DNA of 64,000 bases, taken from the NCBI RefSeq assembly GCF_000219605.1, contig NC_015740.1, forward strand, positions 2,108,001-2,172,000. Direction: 5' to 3'. Shown in pieces: positions 26,586 through 35,998 of the stretch; position 1 is the first letter of the stretch; each line of letters starts with the position of its first letter. The notes under the pieces were generated by a model. That model made no database searches. It was not told the DNA's origin and was given only the letters and a program-made list of their open reading frames with translations. This DNA comes from Stutzerimonas stutzeri (GTDB taxonomy: Bacteria > Pseudomonadota > Gammaproteobacteria > Pseudomonadales > Pseudomonadaceae). Made by a program: the position numbers and the translations under genes.

Positions 26586-26644
26586 AGGCTGCTCCCCTCG
26601 TGGCAGCCTCGTTTATTCCTGACGCCCGCTGCTCGGCGGGCGTC
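26586..26644 (+). terminator. Two hairpins after the efflux operon
   Basis: The first hairpin pairs AGGCTGC (26586-26592) with GCAGCCT (26603-26609) and is followed by CGTTTATT, a weak intrinsic terminator for the upstream operon. The second is a perfect 9-bp stem, GACGCCCGC (26621-26629) with GCGGGCGTC (26636-26644), with a 6-nt loop and no T-run. It may shape the leader of the DUF2790 gene. Confidence 0.5.
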
Positions 26645-26709
26645 GCTTGCAAGACCTGCCAATGCCCGTCGAAGCGTCTCGGGCGTGCAGGCGTTTCTGG
26701 AGGTTACCC

Positions 26710-26946
26710 GTGAAAAGACTGATCTGGATCGCCGCCCTGGCTTTCAGCGCCCAGCTGGCGCATGCCGCCGACGAGCCCAAGCCCTACCAGTACGGCGACA
26801 AGCTCGACATCGCCAAGGTCGTCTCGATGGACGTGCCCGCAGGCGGCTGCGAGATCGTGCAGGCCAGGATGACGTACGTGGACTCCAAAGGCGAAACCCA
26901 CGAAACCACCTACCTGCGTCAGGGTCCGGACTGCATGGACCACTGA
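26710..26946 (+). CDS. DUF2790 small periplasmic protein
   Basis: 78 residues with a signal peptide cleaved after AHA (residue 19 or 20). The mature part contains the family core YQYGDKLDIAKVVSM and ends GPDCMDH, with two cysteines that could form a disulfide. DUF2790 proteins are common in Pseudomonas, often copper-inducible, but their role is unknown. The start is a GTG with GGAGG 7 bp upstream. No metal-regulatory genes are adjacent. Confidence 0.88.
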   Translation: MKRLIWIAALAFSAQLAHAADEPKPYQYGDKLDIAKVVSMDVPAGGCEIVQARMTYVDSKGETHETTYLRQGPDCMDH

Positions 26947-26994
26947 AAACGAAGTGCGACCGCCGACCGCCAATCGGTTGCGCCCGCTGACGCC

Positions 26995-28044
26995 TCAATA
27001 ACGCTGTGTGATCGACGCGCTATTGCCGGTGCCGTTCTGGATGATGGCCGTGGCGGGCACCGGGAATTCGAACTGTGTCGTCTGATTCAGCAGCGCGACG
27101 TTGCCATCGCCAGTCTGGGCGATTGACACGGTGCTGTAGGGAGTATGCTGCACCACATCGATTTCGTTGGCCGAACCGTTCTGGGCGATGTCGAGCACCG
27201 GGCTGTCATAGCTCTGGTCGATATTGACGCGGTTGTCGTTGCCAACCGTATTGCCTCGAATGATCCCGTCACGGGTCGCCTGCCGGGCGTTCAGTTCGTT
27301 GCCGCTACCCTCCTGGGTGAAGGTGAGGCTACTGAAACCGGCCCATTGCGTTACCTGCGCGCGGTTAGCGCTACCGAGCTGTCTCAACTCGACCTGGCCG
27401 ACGTAGTAGCGCCCGCCTTGCTGGTTGACCGCCGCTTCATTCGAGCCGCCGTCCTGATACACCGAGACCAATCCGCCATAAGGCAGGAAACCCTGCTCGA
27501 TCGTGATCCGGTTGTTGTTGCCGAGCTGGTCGGTACGGGCGCTGCCGGCCCACTCCTGACTGATCTCGGTCAGGTTGTTCGTGCCAGCGGAGCGGCTGTC
27601 GGCCTCGTTCATGTAATACAGCTGCGTAACCCGGTGAACATTGCCCGCTCCCTCTTGGTGAATGTTCGCCTGTGCGCCATTGCCATCCATCTGACTGACC
27701 TCGGCGAGGTTGTCCGTCCCGAGCTGAACGATGGATGCCGAATGTCCGGAGTAGATATCTCCGATTTGAATGACGCTTGCCTGGTTGGACGATCCGTTCT
27801 GCACCACTTCAGTCCAATTGTCGAGATTGAGCTGGTTCGTCTGCACCCGATTGTCACCGCCGTCCTGCCTGACCCGCGAATAATTGCGATCCCCCTGCTG
27901 CACCTGGCTTGCCGAGTTCCAGCCGTTCTGCTCGAGAATGATTTCGTTGTCATTTCCGGTCTGGGTGGCGGCGGTCTGTGCCAGCGCCAGTGCCGGCAGC
28001 GAGCCGAATAGAAAGCACGCGATCAGCGGTTTATGCGAGAACAT
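26995..28044 (-). CDS. Orphan curlin-repeat amyloid-like secreted protein
   Basis: 349 residues. The signal peptide is cleaved near ALALAQ (about residue 23). The rest is about 15 curlin-type units of roughly 14 residues following Q-x-G-x-x-N-x-x-x-(I/V)-x-Q, for example QTGNDNEIILEQ, QLGNNNRITIEQ, QEGSGNELNARQ and QNGTGNSASITQ, spaced near 22 residues. CsgA-like proteins are secreted and form extracellular amyloid fibres. This one is more than twice the length of CsgA (about 150), and no csgB, E, F or G genes lie in the window. ATG 28044 has AGGAG 8 bp upstream. Confidence 0.9.
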   Translation of the reverse strand: MFSHKPLIACFLFGSLPALALAQTAATQTGNDNEIILEQNGWNSASQVQQGDRNYSRVRQDGGDNRVQTNQLNLDNWTEVVQNGSSNQASVIQIGDIYSGHSASIVQLGTDNLAEVSQMDGNGAQANIHQEGAGNVHRVTQLYYMNEADSRSAGTNNLTEISQEWAGSARTDQLGNNNRITIEQGFLPYGGLVSVYQDGGSNEAAVNQQGGRYYVGQVELRQLGSANRAQVTQWAGFSSLTFTQEGSGNELNARQATRDGIIRGNTVGNDNRVNIDQSYDSPVLDIAQNGSANEIDVVQHTPYSTVSIAQTGDGNVALLNQTTQFEFPVPATAIIQNGTGNSASITQRY

Positions 28045-28460
28045 AGGGAACACTCCTTTGAAAGTCGTCGTCGGCCGACATCATGCTGACCCTGTCTGGC
28101 GTGTCCCTGCCGCTGCCACTCCCTGAACGCGCCGACTGTTTTGCCTGGCGCCGCGGAGCAAGTATTGCCTGTTCGGTGCAGACGAAGCGGCGTTCGGACG
28201 GATGGCGGCTTAATCCTGTGCATGTTCGGTCCCCAACGCGCGCGACGCCCAATCCCTTACAGATTCCATCAGGTTGCGCTCCGTCCGCGGGGCACCTTTT
28301 TGCGGGCGAACCCATTGCGCTTGAGCGGTCGGCGCACCGTCGCGCTCTCCCGGGCACGCGCCGGTGACGGCGGTGCCTCGATCGCCAACCGCCCGATGGT
28401 CGGAACCCGGTCGGGCAGGTCCGCTCTACAGCCTATGCCACCCGTGAGGAGGACCCGCCA
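28045..28460. other. 416-bp divergent intergenic region, no gene seen
   Basis: Lies between the divergent starts of the curlin-like and FAD/Rieske genes and must carry both promoters. No frame with a ribosome site, no repeat and no clear consensus promoter was found. Confidence 0.4.
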
Positions 28461-29924
28461 ATGCCTGCCCTATCCGCAACCCCTGATTGCTGCTGGAGCG
28501 CCAGCGCGCCGCGTGGCGACTTTCCGCGCAGCGAATGCGACGTGGTGGTGGTCGGCGCCGGCATCGTCGGGCTGAGCGCCGCCATGACGCTATGCGAAGC
28601 CGGCAAGTCCGTCGTGGTGCTCGAAGCCCGCGAGGTCGGCGGACAGGTCACCGGGCGCTCCACCGCAAAGGTCACCACCCAGCATGCGCTGATCTATCGC
28701 TACCTGATCGATACCTTCGGCCAGGAACTGGCGCAGTGCTACGCCGACGCCAACCGCGAAGCCGTGGAGCGTATTCGTCACTGGGTCACCGAGCACGCCA
28801 TCGATTGCGACTACCAGCGTCAGTCCGCCTACGCCTATGCGTGCTCGGCGGACTGGCGCCGAGCCATCGACGATGAAGCCGAAGCGGCGCGCCGCCTGGG
28901 CTTCGCGGCACGGGTCATCGACCAGCCGCCCCTGCCCTTCGCCACCGCCGGCGCACTGGAATTTCCGGATCAGGCCCAGTTCAACCCGACACGCTATCTG
29001 ATCGGCCTGGCCAACTCGCTGCACGCCCGCGGCGGGCGCATCCATCAGCACACCCGCGCGACGAGCTTCGAGCGCCAGGGGCGCTGGCAGGTTGGCTTCG
29101 ATGGCGGAAGTGCGGAAGCCGATCAGGTCATCCTCGCTACGCACATGCCGGTGGAAACGCCGGTCGACCTCGTCAGCCCAACCCAGCCACGTTGCCACGT
29201 GGCCATGGCCTTTCGTCCGCAGGACGGCGCGCATCTGGACGGCATGTTCATCGGCGTCGACGAGCCGACTCATTCCATCCGCATGGGCCGTGATGACCGG
29301 GGGGCGCTGTTCATCGTACTCGGTCCGCGCTTCAGGACCGGCCAGGACGCAGACGTCGCCAGGCGGTTCGTCGAACTCGAACACTGGGCACGCGGCCACC
29401 TGTCAGTGGGTGAGGCCGTCTGGCGCTGGTGCAACGAGGATTACGACACCGCCGACCGAGTCGCCTATGCCGGCGAGCCGGACCCGGAACAATCCCCCGG
29501 CCTGTTCGTGGCCACCGGGTTCAACGGCTGGGGTATCAGCAACGGCACCGCCGTCGGGCTGGGCATGGCCCGCCAGATCATCACCGGCCGCCGCCCGTGG
29601 AAGCAGCTCTACGACCCCAACCGTCCCTCCCCTGATGACTTCAATCAGAGCAGCGATAGCCAGACCAGGGTCGACGACCTCGATGCCATCGGCCCGGGCG
29701 AAGGCGGCGTGATCACCCGCGGCGATGAACAGCTCGCGGTGTGGCGCGACGATGCCGGCGGCCTGCACGCGGTGTCCGCGGCCTGCACCCACATGGGTTG
29801 CAGCGTGACCTGGAACAACGCCGACCGGACCTGGGACTGCCCCTGCCACGGCTCTATCTTCCAGGCGGACGGCGAAGTCATCCACGGCCCCGCCATCGAA
29901 CCGCTGGCCGCCCGCTCGCTTTGA
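28461..29924 (+). CDS. FAD-dependent oxidoreductase with C-terminal Rieske domain
   Basis: 487 residues. The DAO-type FAD-binding motif VVVVGAGIVGLSAA is at about 28-41, followed by GRSTAKVTTQH. The C-terminal 110 residues form a Rieske [2Fe-2S] domain with CTHMGC and CPCHGSIF, giving two Cys and two His ligands. Such fusions are found in general-stress clusters of Pseudomonas and rhizobia; the substrate is not known. GAGGAGGA lies 8 bp before the start. It lies upstream of the SDR gene on the same strand with a 152-bp gap. Confidence 0.92.
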   Translation: MPALSATPDCCWSASAPRGDFPRSECDVVVVGAGIVGLSAAMTLCEAGKSVVVLEAREVGGQVTGRSTAKVTTQHALIYRYLIDTFGQELAQCYADANREAVERIRHWVTEHAIDCDYQRQSAYAYACSADWRRAIDDEAEAARRLGFAARVIDQPPLPFATAGALEFPDQAQFNPTRYLIGLANSLHARGGRIHQHTRATSFERQGRWQVGFDGGSAEADQVILATHMPVETPVDLVSPTQPRCHVAMAFRPQDGAHLDGMFIGVDEPTHSIRMGRDDRGALFIVLGPRFRTGQDADVARRFVELEHWARGHLSVGEAVWRWCNEDYDTADRVAYAGEPDPEQSPGLFVATGFNGWGISNGTAVGLGMARQIITGRRPWKQLYDPNRPSPDDFNQSSDSQTRVDDLDAIGPGEGGVITRGDEQLAVWRDDAGGLHAVSAACTHMGCSVTWNNADRTWDCPCHGSIFQADGEVIHGPAIEPLAARSL

Positions 29925-30076
29925 GCCTTTCTGCGGGGCACCGCACTGGCGGATCCCTGCGTAACGCACGTGGCATGCCGCCCAGGGACGCCGTCGGCCT
30001 AATTCAACGCGAGCCTCGACCGATGGACGGCCAACGCCGCAACACGCTGCAGGATTTCCCATGCATTCCGACGACC

Positions 30077-30934
30077 ATGACAGCTCCCGACGCAAGCGAC
30101 AAGCAGTCGCAGCCCTGGCCCGGCCTTGCGCGGGACATGCAGCCACCGCCGGATCATGGCGAAAAGAGCTACCGCGGCTCCAACCGGCTTGCCGGGCGCA
30201 AGGCGCTGATCACCGGCGGAGATTCGGGAATCGGGCGTGCCGCAGCGATCGCCTTTGCCCGCGAAGGCGCCGATGTCGCCATCGGTTACCTGCCGGACGA
30301 GGAGCCGGATGCACAGGCAGTCGTGGCGCTGATCCGCGACGTCGGACGCAAGGCGGTGGCGCTGCCCGGTGACATCCGCGATGAGGCCTTCTGTCGTTCG
30401 ATGGTTCAGAAGGCGGTGGAGGAACTGGGCGAGCTGGACATTCTGGTCAACAACGCCGCGCGACAGAGCAGCGAGCAATCGATCCTCGACATTTCCAACG
30501 AGGCGTTCGATTGGACGCTCAAGACCAACCTCTATGCCATGTTCTGGATCACCAAGGCCGCCGTGCCGCATATGCCGGCGGGCGCTTCGATCATTAACAC
30601 CTCCTCGGTCACCACCTACGACCCACCTGCCAACCTGCTGGATTACTCACTGACCAAGGCGGCAATCACCAATTTCAGCAAGGGGCTGGCCAAGCAGCTG
30701 ATCGACAAAGGCATCCGGGTGAATGCCGTGGCGCCCGGACCGTTCTGGACGCCCCTGCAGGTCAGCGGTGGGCAGACCATGGAGAACCTGCAGCGCTTCG
30801 GCGGCGATACGCCCATGAGCCGCCCGGGCCAGCCGGCCGAAATCGCCCCGCTGTACGTGCTGTTGGCGTCCACCGAGGCCAGCTACGTAACCGGCCAGGT
30901 GTTCGGCGCCTCCGGCGGCGACGGTCAGCCCTAG
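30077..30934 (+). CDS. SDR family oxidoreductase (general-stress type)
   Basis: 285 residues. The N-terminal tail (QPWPGLARDMQPPPDHGEKSY, shown in part) is typical of YdaD/YhdF-like stress dehydrogenases. The cofactor motif is GGDSGIGRAAA, followed by NNAARQ and the catalytic YSLTK. It probably reduces or oxidises an aldehyde or sugar with NAD(P). The ATG at 30077 gives the usual family length but has no good ribosome site; an upstream in-frame ATG near 30023 is possible. It converges on the TPP enzyme gene. Confidence 0.88.
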   Translation: MTAPDASDKQSQPWPGLARDMQPPPDHGEKSYRGSNRLAGRKALITGGDSGIGRAAAIAFAREGADVAIGYLPDEEPDAQAVVALIRDVGRKAVALPGDIRDEAFCRSMVQKAVEELGELDILVNNAARQSSEQSILDISNEAFDWTLKTNLYAMFWITKAAVPHMPAGASIINTSSVTTYDPPANLLDYSLTKAAITNFSKGLAKQLIDKGIRVNAVAPGPFWTPLQVSGGQTMENLQRFGGDTPMSRPGQPAEIAPLYVLLASTEASYVTGQVFGASGGDGQP

Positions 30935-30946
30935 CGCCGGGCCTGT

Positions 30947-30965
30947 GCCGCCTGCTGAAGGCGGC
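30947..30965. terminator. Hairpin between convergent SDR and TPP-enzyme genes
   Basis: A perfect 7-bp stem, GCCGCCT (30947-30953) with AGGCGGC (30959-30965), has a GCTGA loop. It sits in the 32-bp gap between two stops. There is no T-run, so it is a weak or bidirectional terminator candidate. Confidence 0.4.
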
Positions 30966-30966
30966 T

Positions 30967-32769
30967 TCAGCGCTTGTCCTTGCGGTGTCCTGGCAGGATC
31001 GCGCCGAGCACCTGCTTGGCGGTCTGCTTGATGATGCCGGCCTGGTCCGGATCGCCATGCAGCAGCACCGAGGCGTAGGCCTTGGCCTGCTCCAGCTTGA
31101 TGTGCGGCGGCAGCGGCGGCACGTTGGGATCGGTACGAAACTCCAGCAGCACCGGGCGATCGGCGGCCAGTGCCTGCTCCCAGGCGGCGGCCACCTGGTC
31201 CTCGCGGTCGCAGAAGATGCCCTGCAGCCCGATCAGCTCGGCGAAGCGGTGATACGGCACGTCGGGCAGATTCTGCGAAGCCTCGAATTTCGGGTCGCCC
31301 TCCATCACGCGCTGCTCCCAGGTCACCTGGTTGAGGTCCTGGTTGTTGAACACGCAGCAGATCCACTGGTGGTTCTGCCACTGGCTCCAGTACTTGGCCA
31401 CCGTGATCAGCTCGGCCATGTTGTTCATCTGCATGGCGCCGTCGCCGACCAAAGCCACCACCGGGCGGTCCGGATGGGCGAACTTCGCGGCGATGGCATA
31501 GGGCACCGCGGCGCCCATGGAGGCCAGCCCGCCGGACAGGGACCCCATCATTCCACGCCGCATTCGGATATCGCGGGCATACCAGTTGGCGCAGGAGCCG
31601 GAGTCGCTGGTGATGATGGCCCGTTCGGGCAAGCGGGGCGACAGTTCCCAGGCCACACGCTGCGGGTTGATCGGGTCGGCCGCCGCCATTGCCCGCTCCT
31701 TCAGCGTGCGGTCCCAATCGGCGCGCCATGCTTCGACCTGTTGCTGCCAGCTACGATTGATCTTCTTCTCCAGCAGCGGCAAGAGCGCGCGCAACGTTTC
31801 GCCGGCCTCGCCGTGCAGATTCACCTCCATGGGGTAACGGATGCTCAGCATGTCGGGCTTGAGATCGATCTGCACACCCCTGGCCTGGCCTTCCTCCGGC
31901 AGGAACTCGGAATAGGGAAAGCCCGAGCCGATCATCAGCAGCGTGTCGCATTCATTCATCAGCTTGTAGCTGGGCTCGGTGCCCAGCAGGCCGATGGCAC
32001 CGGTGACCCAGGGCAGATCGTCGGGCACTGCCGCCTTGCCCAGCAGCGCCTTGGCCACGCCGGCGCCCAGCGTCTCGGCCACGGCAATGACCTCGTCGGT
32101 GGCCTGCAGCGCGCCGGCGCCGACCAGGATGGCGACCTTGCTGCCGGCGTTGAGCACCTCGGCGGCGCGCTGCAGGTCCGCGTCATAGGGAACGATCTTC
32201 GGCCGGCTGTAGCCGATACCGGAAAGCACGGCACCGTGAGTCCTCGGCGGCTCGCTGTAGGGAGCCTCCTGCAGGTCGTTGGGCAGGATGATGGCGGCGA
32301 CCTTGCGCTCGCCGATTGCGCTGCGAATGGCCCGATCCACCAGATGGCGTACCTGTGCCGGCGCGCTGGCCTGCTGGACGAAGGCGCCCGCGACATCCTT
32401 GAACATCGCCGGCAGGTCGATCTCCTGCTGATAGTGCGCGCCCAGCGCGGTGCGGGCCTGTTGCCCGGCGATCGCGAGCACCGGCACATGATCCAGACGC
32501 GCGTCGTACAGCCCGGTCAGCAGGTGTGAGGCGCCCGGCCCCGACGTGGAAAGGCAGACTCCCAACCCACCGCCGAACTTGGCATCGGCCGAGGCCATGA
32601 AGGCGGCCATCTCCTCGTGCCGAGCCTGAATGAAGCGAATCTTGCCGCCCGCCCGGTTCAGCGCACCGAGCACGCCGTTGATGCCGTCGCCGGGATAACC
32701 ATAGATGCGCCGCACGCCCCACTGGTAAAGCCGCTCGACCAGGTAATCTCCGACTGTCATGTCACTCAT
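30967..32769 (-). CDS. Thiamine-pyrophosphate enzyme, pyruvate-oxidase-like
   Basis: 600 residues with the three-domain TPP layout. RHEEMAAFMA holds the catalytic Glu (about residue 52), and the central domain has GAGALQATDEVI. The C-terminal cofactor motif GDGAMQMNN is followed about 26 residues later by FNNQDLNQ. It resembles YdaP/PoxB-type enzymes that decarboxylate pyruvate to acetate or acetyl phosphate. Such genes are general-stress controlled in many bacteria. GAGGAGG lies 4 bp before ATG. It is followed downstream (plus strand) only by the convergent SDR gene and lies 61 bp from the end of ligD on the same strand. Confidence 0.9.
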   Translation of the reverse strand: MSDMTVGDYLVERLYQWGVRRIYGYPGDGINGVLGALNRAGGKIRFIQARHEEMAAFMASADAKFGGGLGVCLSTSGPGASHLLTGLYDARLDHVPVLAIAGQQARTALGAHYQQEIDLPAMFKDVAGAFVQQASAPAQVRHLVDRAIRSAIGERKVAAIILPNDLQEAPYSEPPRTHGAVLSGIGYSRPKIVPYDADLQRAAEVLNAGSKVAILVGAGALQATDEVIAVAETLGAGVAKALLGKAAVPDDLPWVTGAIGLLGTEPSYKLMNECDTLLMIGSGFPYSEFLPEEGQARGVQIDLKPDMLSIRYPMEVNLHGEAGETLRALLPLLEKKINRSWQQQVEAWRADWDRTLKERAMAAADPINPQRVAWELSPRLPERAIITSDSGSCANWYARDIRMRRGMMGSLSGGLASMGAAVPYAIAAKFAHPDRPVVALVGDGAMQMNNMAELITVAKYWSQWQNHQWICCVFNNQDLNQVTWEQRVMEGDPKFEASQNLPDVPYHRFAELIGLQGIFCDREDQVAAAWEQALAADRPVLLEFRTDPNVPPLPPHIKLEQAKAYASVLLHGDPDQAGIIKQTAKQVLGAILPGHRKDKR

Positions 32770-32830
32770 GCTGCCTCCTCTGATAGTTGCGTGCGCACTG
32801 GCGGGATGCCGATGCGAGCCAGTCGCCGCA

Positions 32831-35386
32831 TCAGGCGTTCAGGCGGTCGCGAATCTTTCTGGTCAGGCGCTGGCGGGTCTTGCCGATGGACGCCCAGGGG
32901 TCGTCGCCACCGAGTTCCTGCAGGCGTTCCAGCAGGTTGCGCACCGTCCACAGGTTGGCGCCCTTGAGGTCCGCCAACTCGTCGCGGTGGATGGGTACGG
33001 AAACCGGCAGCCCCTCGCGGGCGCGTACCGAGTACGGCGCGACGGTGCTGGCGCCACGGCTGTTGCGCAGGTAGTCGATGAAGATGCGCCCGACCCGGTT
33101 CTTCGGCCCGCTGACCGCGGAGAAATGGGACGGCAGGAGTTTTGCCAGGTGCCTGGCAATCGCCTGGCTGAAGGATTTCACCTCGCTCCAGTCATGCACA
33201 GGGTCGAGCGGTACGACGATGTGCAGCCCCTTGCCGCCGCTGGTCTTGAGAAACGATGCCAGGCCGATCTCGTCCAGCAGCGTCTGGGTCAGCTGGGTCG
33301 CCTCGAGCATGCGCTTCCACGGCAGAGCCGGATCGGGGTCGAGGTCCAGCACGAAGCGGTCAGGGTGCTCGAGATTGGGCGCCACGGCGTTCCAGCTGTG
33401 CAGCTCGATAGTGCCCATCTGCGCGGCGCCGACCAGCGCCTCGGCGCTGTCGATCACCAGCAGCGCGCCGTGCTTGGGATCGAGCGCCGGGTCCAGCTGG
33501 GTGATATGCGGGATGGCCAGCTTGTCGGCGTGCTTCTGGAAGAACAGCTCGCTAGTGATGCCTTCAGGCGCGCGGACCAGCGCCAGCGGCCGGTTCTGCA
33601 ATTGCGGCAGCGCCCAGGGGGCGATCTGCGCGTAGAAGCGGGCCAGTTCGATCTTGGTGATGCCGCTGCTGGGGTCGATGACCCGTTCGGGGTTGGAAAT
33701 CTTGATCCGACCGCTGCCGAGGGCATCGGCCTTGTCGGCGACGTTCGGCTTTGCCCTGGCGACTGGTTTGGCCCGCTCGTGGGTGATGGCCTCGGCCGGC
33801 TTGTCGGTTCGCAGGCCGTGGAACACCGAGTGGCGCACCACACCCTGTCGGGTCATTTCGGCATAGGCGACTTCGCACATCAGCTCCGGCTTGAGCCACT
33901 GCGCGCCACGTGCATCGGCTGCTGGGGGTGCCTTTGCCAGCGGGCTTTTATCGGTTTCCAGCTTCTTCAGCTTCTTGTGCAGGCTCTGCAGCGTTGCATG
34001 GTTGAAGCCGGTGCCGACCTTGCCGGCGTAACGCAGCTCGCCGTTGTCGTCGTGCAGGCCGAGCAGCAGCGCGCCGAAACCGGTGCGGGTACCCTTTGGC
34101 TGGGTATAGCCGACGATGATGAATTCCTGCCGATTGCTGCATTTGATCTTCACCCAGCTGCTACTGCGTCGCGAGGTGTAGGTGCTGCCAGCGCGCTTGC
34201 CGATCAGCCCTTCGAGTTTCATCTGGCAGGCGCTTTCCAGAATGCTGTCCGGCTGCTCGGTGAAGTCCTCGGAGAAGCGCAGCAGCTCGCTGTCACTGCG
34301 CTCCAGCACCTCGCGCAGCGCTGCGCGGCGCTGCTCCAACGCCACCTCGCGCAGGTCCATGCCGTTCAGGTAAGGCATGTCGAACAGGTAATAGAGAATG
34401 CTGCCGCTGCGCCCCGCCTCGAAAGCGTTCTGCAAGGCCTGGAAGTCCGGCGTGCCCTCCTCGTTCGGCACCACCACCTCGCCATCCAGCCACCCGGACT
34501 CGAGCCCGAGCCCCGCAAGCGCCGCGGCCTGCTGGGGCATCTTCGCCGTCCAGTCGTGGCCGTTGCGGGTAAACAGCCTGACCTCGCCGGAGTCGATGCG
34601 CGCGAGCATCCGGTAGCCGTCGAACTTGATTTCGTACCGCCAGTCCCCGCCCGGTACCGTATCGACCAGGGTGGCCAGCTGCGGTTTGAAATGCTCCGGT
34701 AGCTCGGCCGGAACCGCCCCCTCGAGCGCGACCTTTGCCTTTCGCCTGACCGGTGTCCGCTTCTTGGCGGGCGCCTTGACTGGCGCAGGCGGGGTTTCGG
34801 CCACGCGGGCCTTCGCGCCGCGCTTGCGCGGCACCAGAGTGCGGTCACTGAGCACGCTGTCGGGCTCGGCGGTGACGATGTCGTACTCGCTCTCCTCGCG
34901 CGCCGCCTCGTCACGGGATTTGATGAGGAACCACTGCTCCTTCTTCCCGTCCATCTGCGTGCGCACCAGGTTCCAGCTGCCGGCAAGCTTCTCGCCTTCC
35001 AGGCTGAACTTGAGCTTGCCCTTGCGATAGCCCTCCTGCGGGTCGCCCTGGGGTGTCCACACGCCACGGTCCCAGACGATCACGTCGCCGGCACCGTAAT
35101 GCCCTTCGGGGATGTTCCCTTCAAAGGTGGCGTACTCCAGCGGGTGGTCTTCCACGTGAACGGCCAGCCGGCGCACGCCGGGGTCCAGGCTTGGCCCCTT
35201 GGGAATCGCCCAGCTCTTCAGGGTGCCGTCCAGTTCCAGGCGGAAGTCGTAATGCAGACGCGTGGCGTCGTGCTTCTGGATGCAGTACTGCAGCGCCTGG
35301 CTCTTGCGGGACTTCGGCCGTGCCTTGCCGGCGGGTTCCGGCGTGGCGGCGAAGTCACGCATGCGTTGGTAATCTTCGAGCGCCAT
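32831..35386 (-). CDS. ligD: Multifunctional DNA ligase D (non-homologous end joining)
   Basis: 851 residues in the Pseudomonas order. The N-terminal 3'-phosphoesterase has KHDATRLHYDFRLELDG. A basic Ala/Pro/Lys linker lies near 185-225. The ATP-dependent ligase has nucleotidylated Lys in YEIKFDGYR. The C-terminal primase-polymerase has metal-binding FVLDLDPDP. It works with Ku to seal double-strand breaks in stationary phase; no ku gene is in the window. ATG 35386 with GGAGG 7 bp upstream is preferred to TTG 35392. Confidence 0.96.
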   Translation of the reverse strand: MALEDYQRMRDFAATPEPAGKARPKSRKSQALQYCIQKHDATRLHYDFRLELDGTLKSWAIPKGPSLDPGVRRLAVHVEDHPLEYATFEGNIPEGHYGAGDVIVWDRGVWTPQGDPQEGYRKGKLKFSLEGEKLAGSWNLVRTQMDGKKEQWFLIKSRDEAAREESEYDIVTAEPDSVLSDRTLVPRKRGAKARVAETPPAPVKAPAKKRTPVRRKAKVALEGAVPAELPEHFKPQLATLVDTVPGGDWRYEIKFDGYRMLARIDSGEVRLFTRNGHDWTAKMPQQAAALAGLGLESGWLDGEVVVPNEEGTPDFQALQNAFEAGRSGSILYYLFDMPYLNGMDLREVALEQRRAALREVLERSDSELLRFSEDFTEQPDSILESACQMKLEGLIGKRAGSTYTSRRSSSWVKIKCSNRQEFIIVGYTQPKGTRTGFGALLLGLHDDNGELRYAGKVGTGFNHATLQSLHKKLKKLETDKSPLAKAPPAADARGAQWLKPELMCEVAYAEMTRQGVVRHSVFHGLRTDKPAEAITHERAKPVARAKPNVADKADALGSGRIKISNPERVIDPSSGITKIELARFYAQIAPWALPQLQNRPLALVRAPEGITSELFFQKHADKLAIPHITQLDPALDPKHGALLVIDSAEALVGAAQMGTIELHSWNAVAPNLEHPDRFVLDLDPDPALPWKRMLEATQLTQTLLDEIGLASFLKTSGGKGLHIVVPLDPVHDWSEVKSFSQAIARHLAKLLPSHFSAVSGPKNRVGRIFIDYLRNSRGASTVAPYSVRAREGLPVSVPIHRDELADLKGANLWTVRNLLERLQELGGDDPWASIGKTRQRLTRKIRDRLNA

Positions 35387-35414
35387 GGCCAACCTCCGCG
35401 AGCTATGCCGGCGG

Positions 35415-35711
35415 CTATTCCAGCTTGCCGGCGTCGGTGGAAGTGTCGTTGGGGCCGCCCGGCGCCGAATGCCGGTCCGGATCGGTTGAAGGTTCCTCGC
35501 TGCCCGGCTGTGGCGCCACCAGCTGGCCGTCTTCGGTCACGGTACGGCCCTTGTGATCCTTGCGGGTTTCCACTTCTTCCTGCGGCGTGGGGTTGCCCAT
35601 CGGGCTCGGACGTGACCCGGTATCGTCACGCGGAGTGCCGGCGGGAAACTGCGCCATCGCAGGCGCCGCAACCATTGCACTGAGCATTGCGCTGAGCAGC
35701 AGTCTTTTCAT
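35415..35711 (-). CDS. Small secreted hypothetical protein
   Basis: 98 residues. The signal peptide MKRLLLSAMLSAMVAAPAMA is followed by a hydrophilic, Pro/Gly/Asp-rich mature part with no predicted fold (GNPTPQEEVETRKDHKGRTV, DRHSAPGGPNDTSTDAG). GGAG precedes the start. It lies 28 bp upstream of ligD on the same strand, so the two may be co-transcribed. I do not recognise the family; composition suggests a disordered periplasmic stress protein. Confidence 0.75.
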   Translation of the reverse strand: MKRLLLSAMLSAMVAAPAMAQFPAGTPRDDTGSRPSPMGNPTPQEEVETRKDHKGRTVTEDGQLVAPQPGSEEPSTDPDRHSAPGGPNDTSTDAGKLE

Positions 35712-35976
35712 GTGGGATCTCCGCGTAGGCTGGGTAGTCATGGCTGTTACTTAATTTGGTCATCCCCCGCTGGTATGAGTTCAGGGGGGCGGCGACCGGT
35801 CCGCCCGACGGGTTCCGATAAGCGGCACTGGTCTGAAAAGGCTAGCTAGAGCGCCTGGGCGACTTAATCCGCTCAATGGACATATCGCCGCATTTACAAG
35901 GCGAACAGTGCTGCTACGGTTGAAGGACGTCGGAACGCCAGGGGTGCGCAGCGGATGCTGTACTGCGCTTTAGTCA

Positions 35977-35994
35977 CCTCCTTTGCTAGGGAGG
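35977..35994 (+). promoter_or_regulatory. Hairpin sequestering the DUF1652 ribosome site
   Basis: CCTCC (35977-35981) can pair with GGAGG (35990-35994), the ribosome site of the gene starting at 35999, across an 8-nt loop. This would mask the full Shine-Dalgarno core. Control by temperature, a small RNA or RsmA is possible but not shown. Confidence 0.4.
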
Positions 35995-35998
35995 ATTT

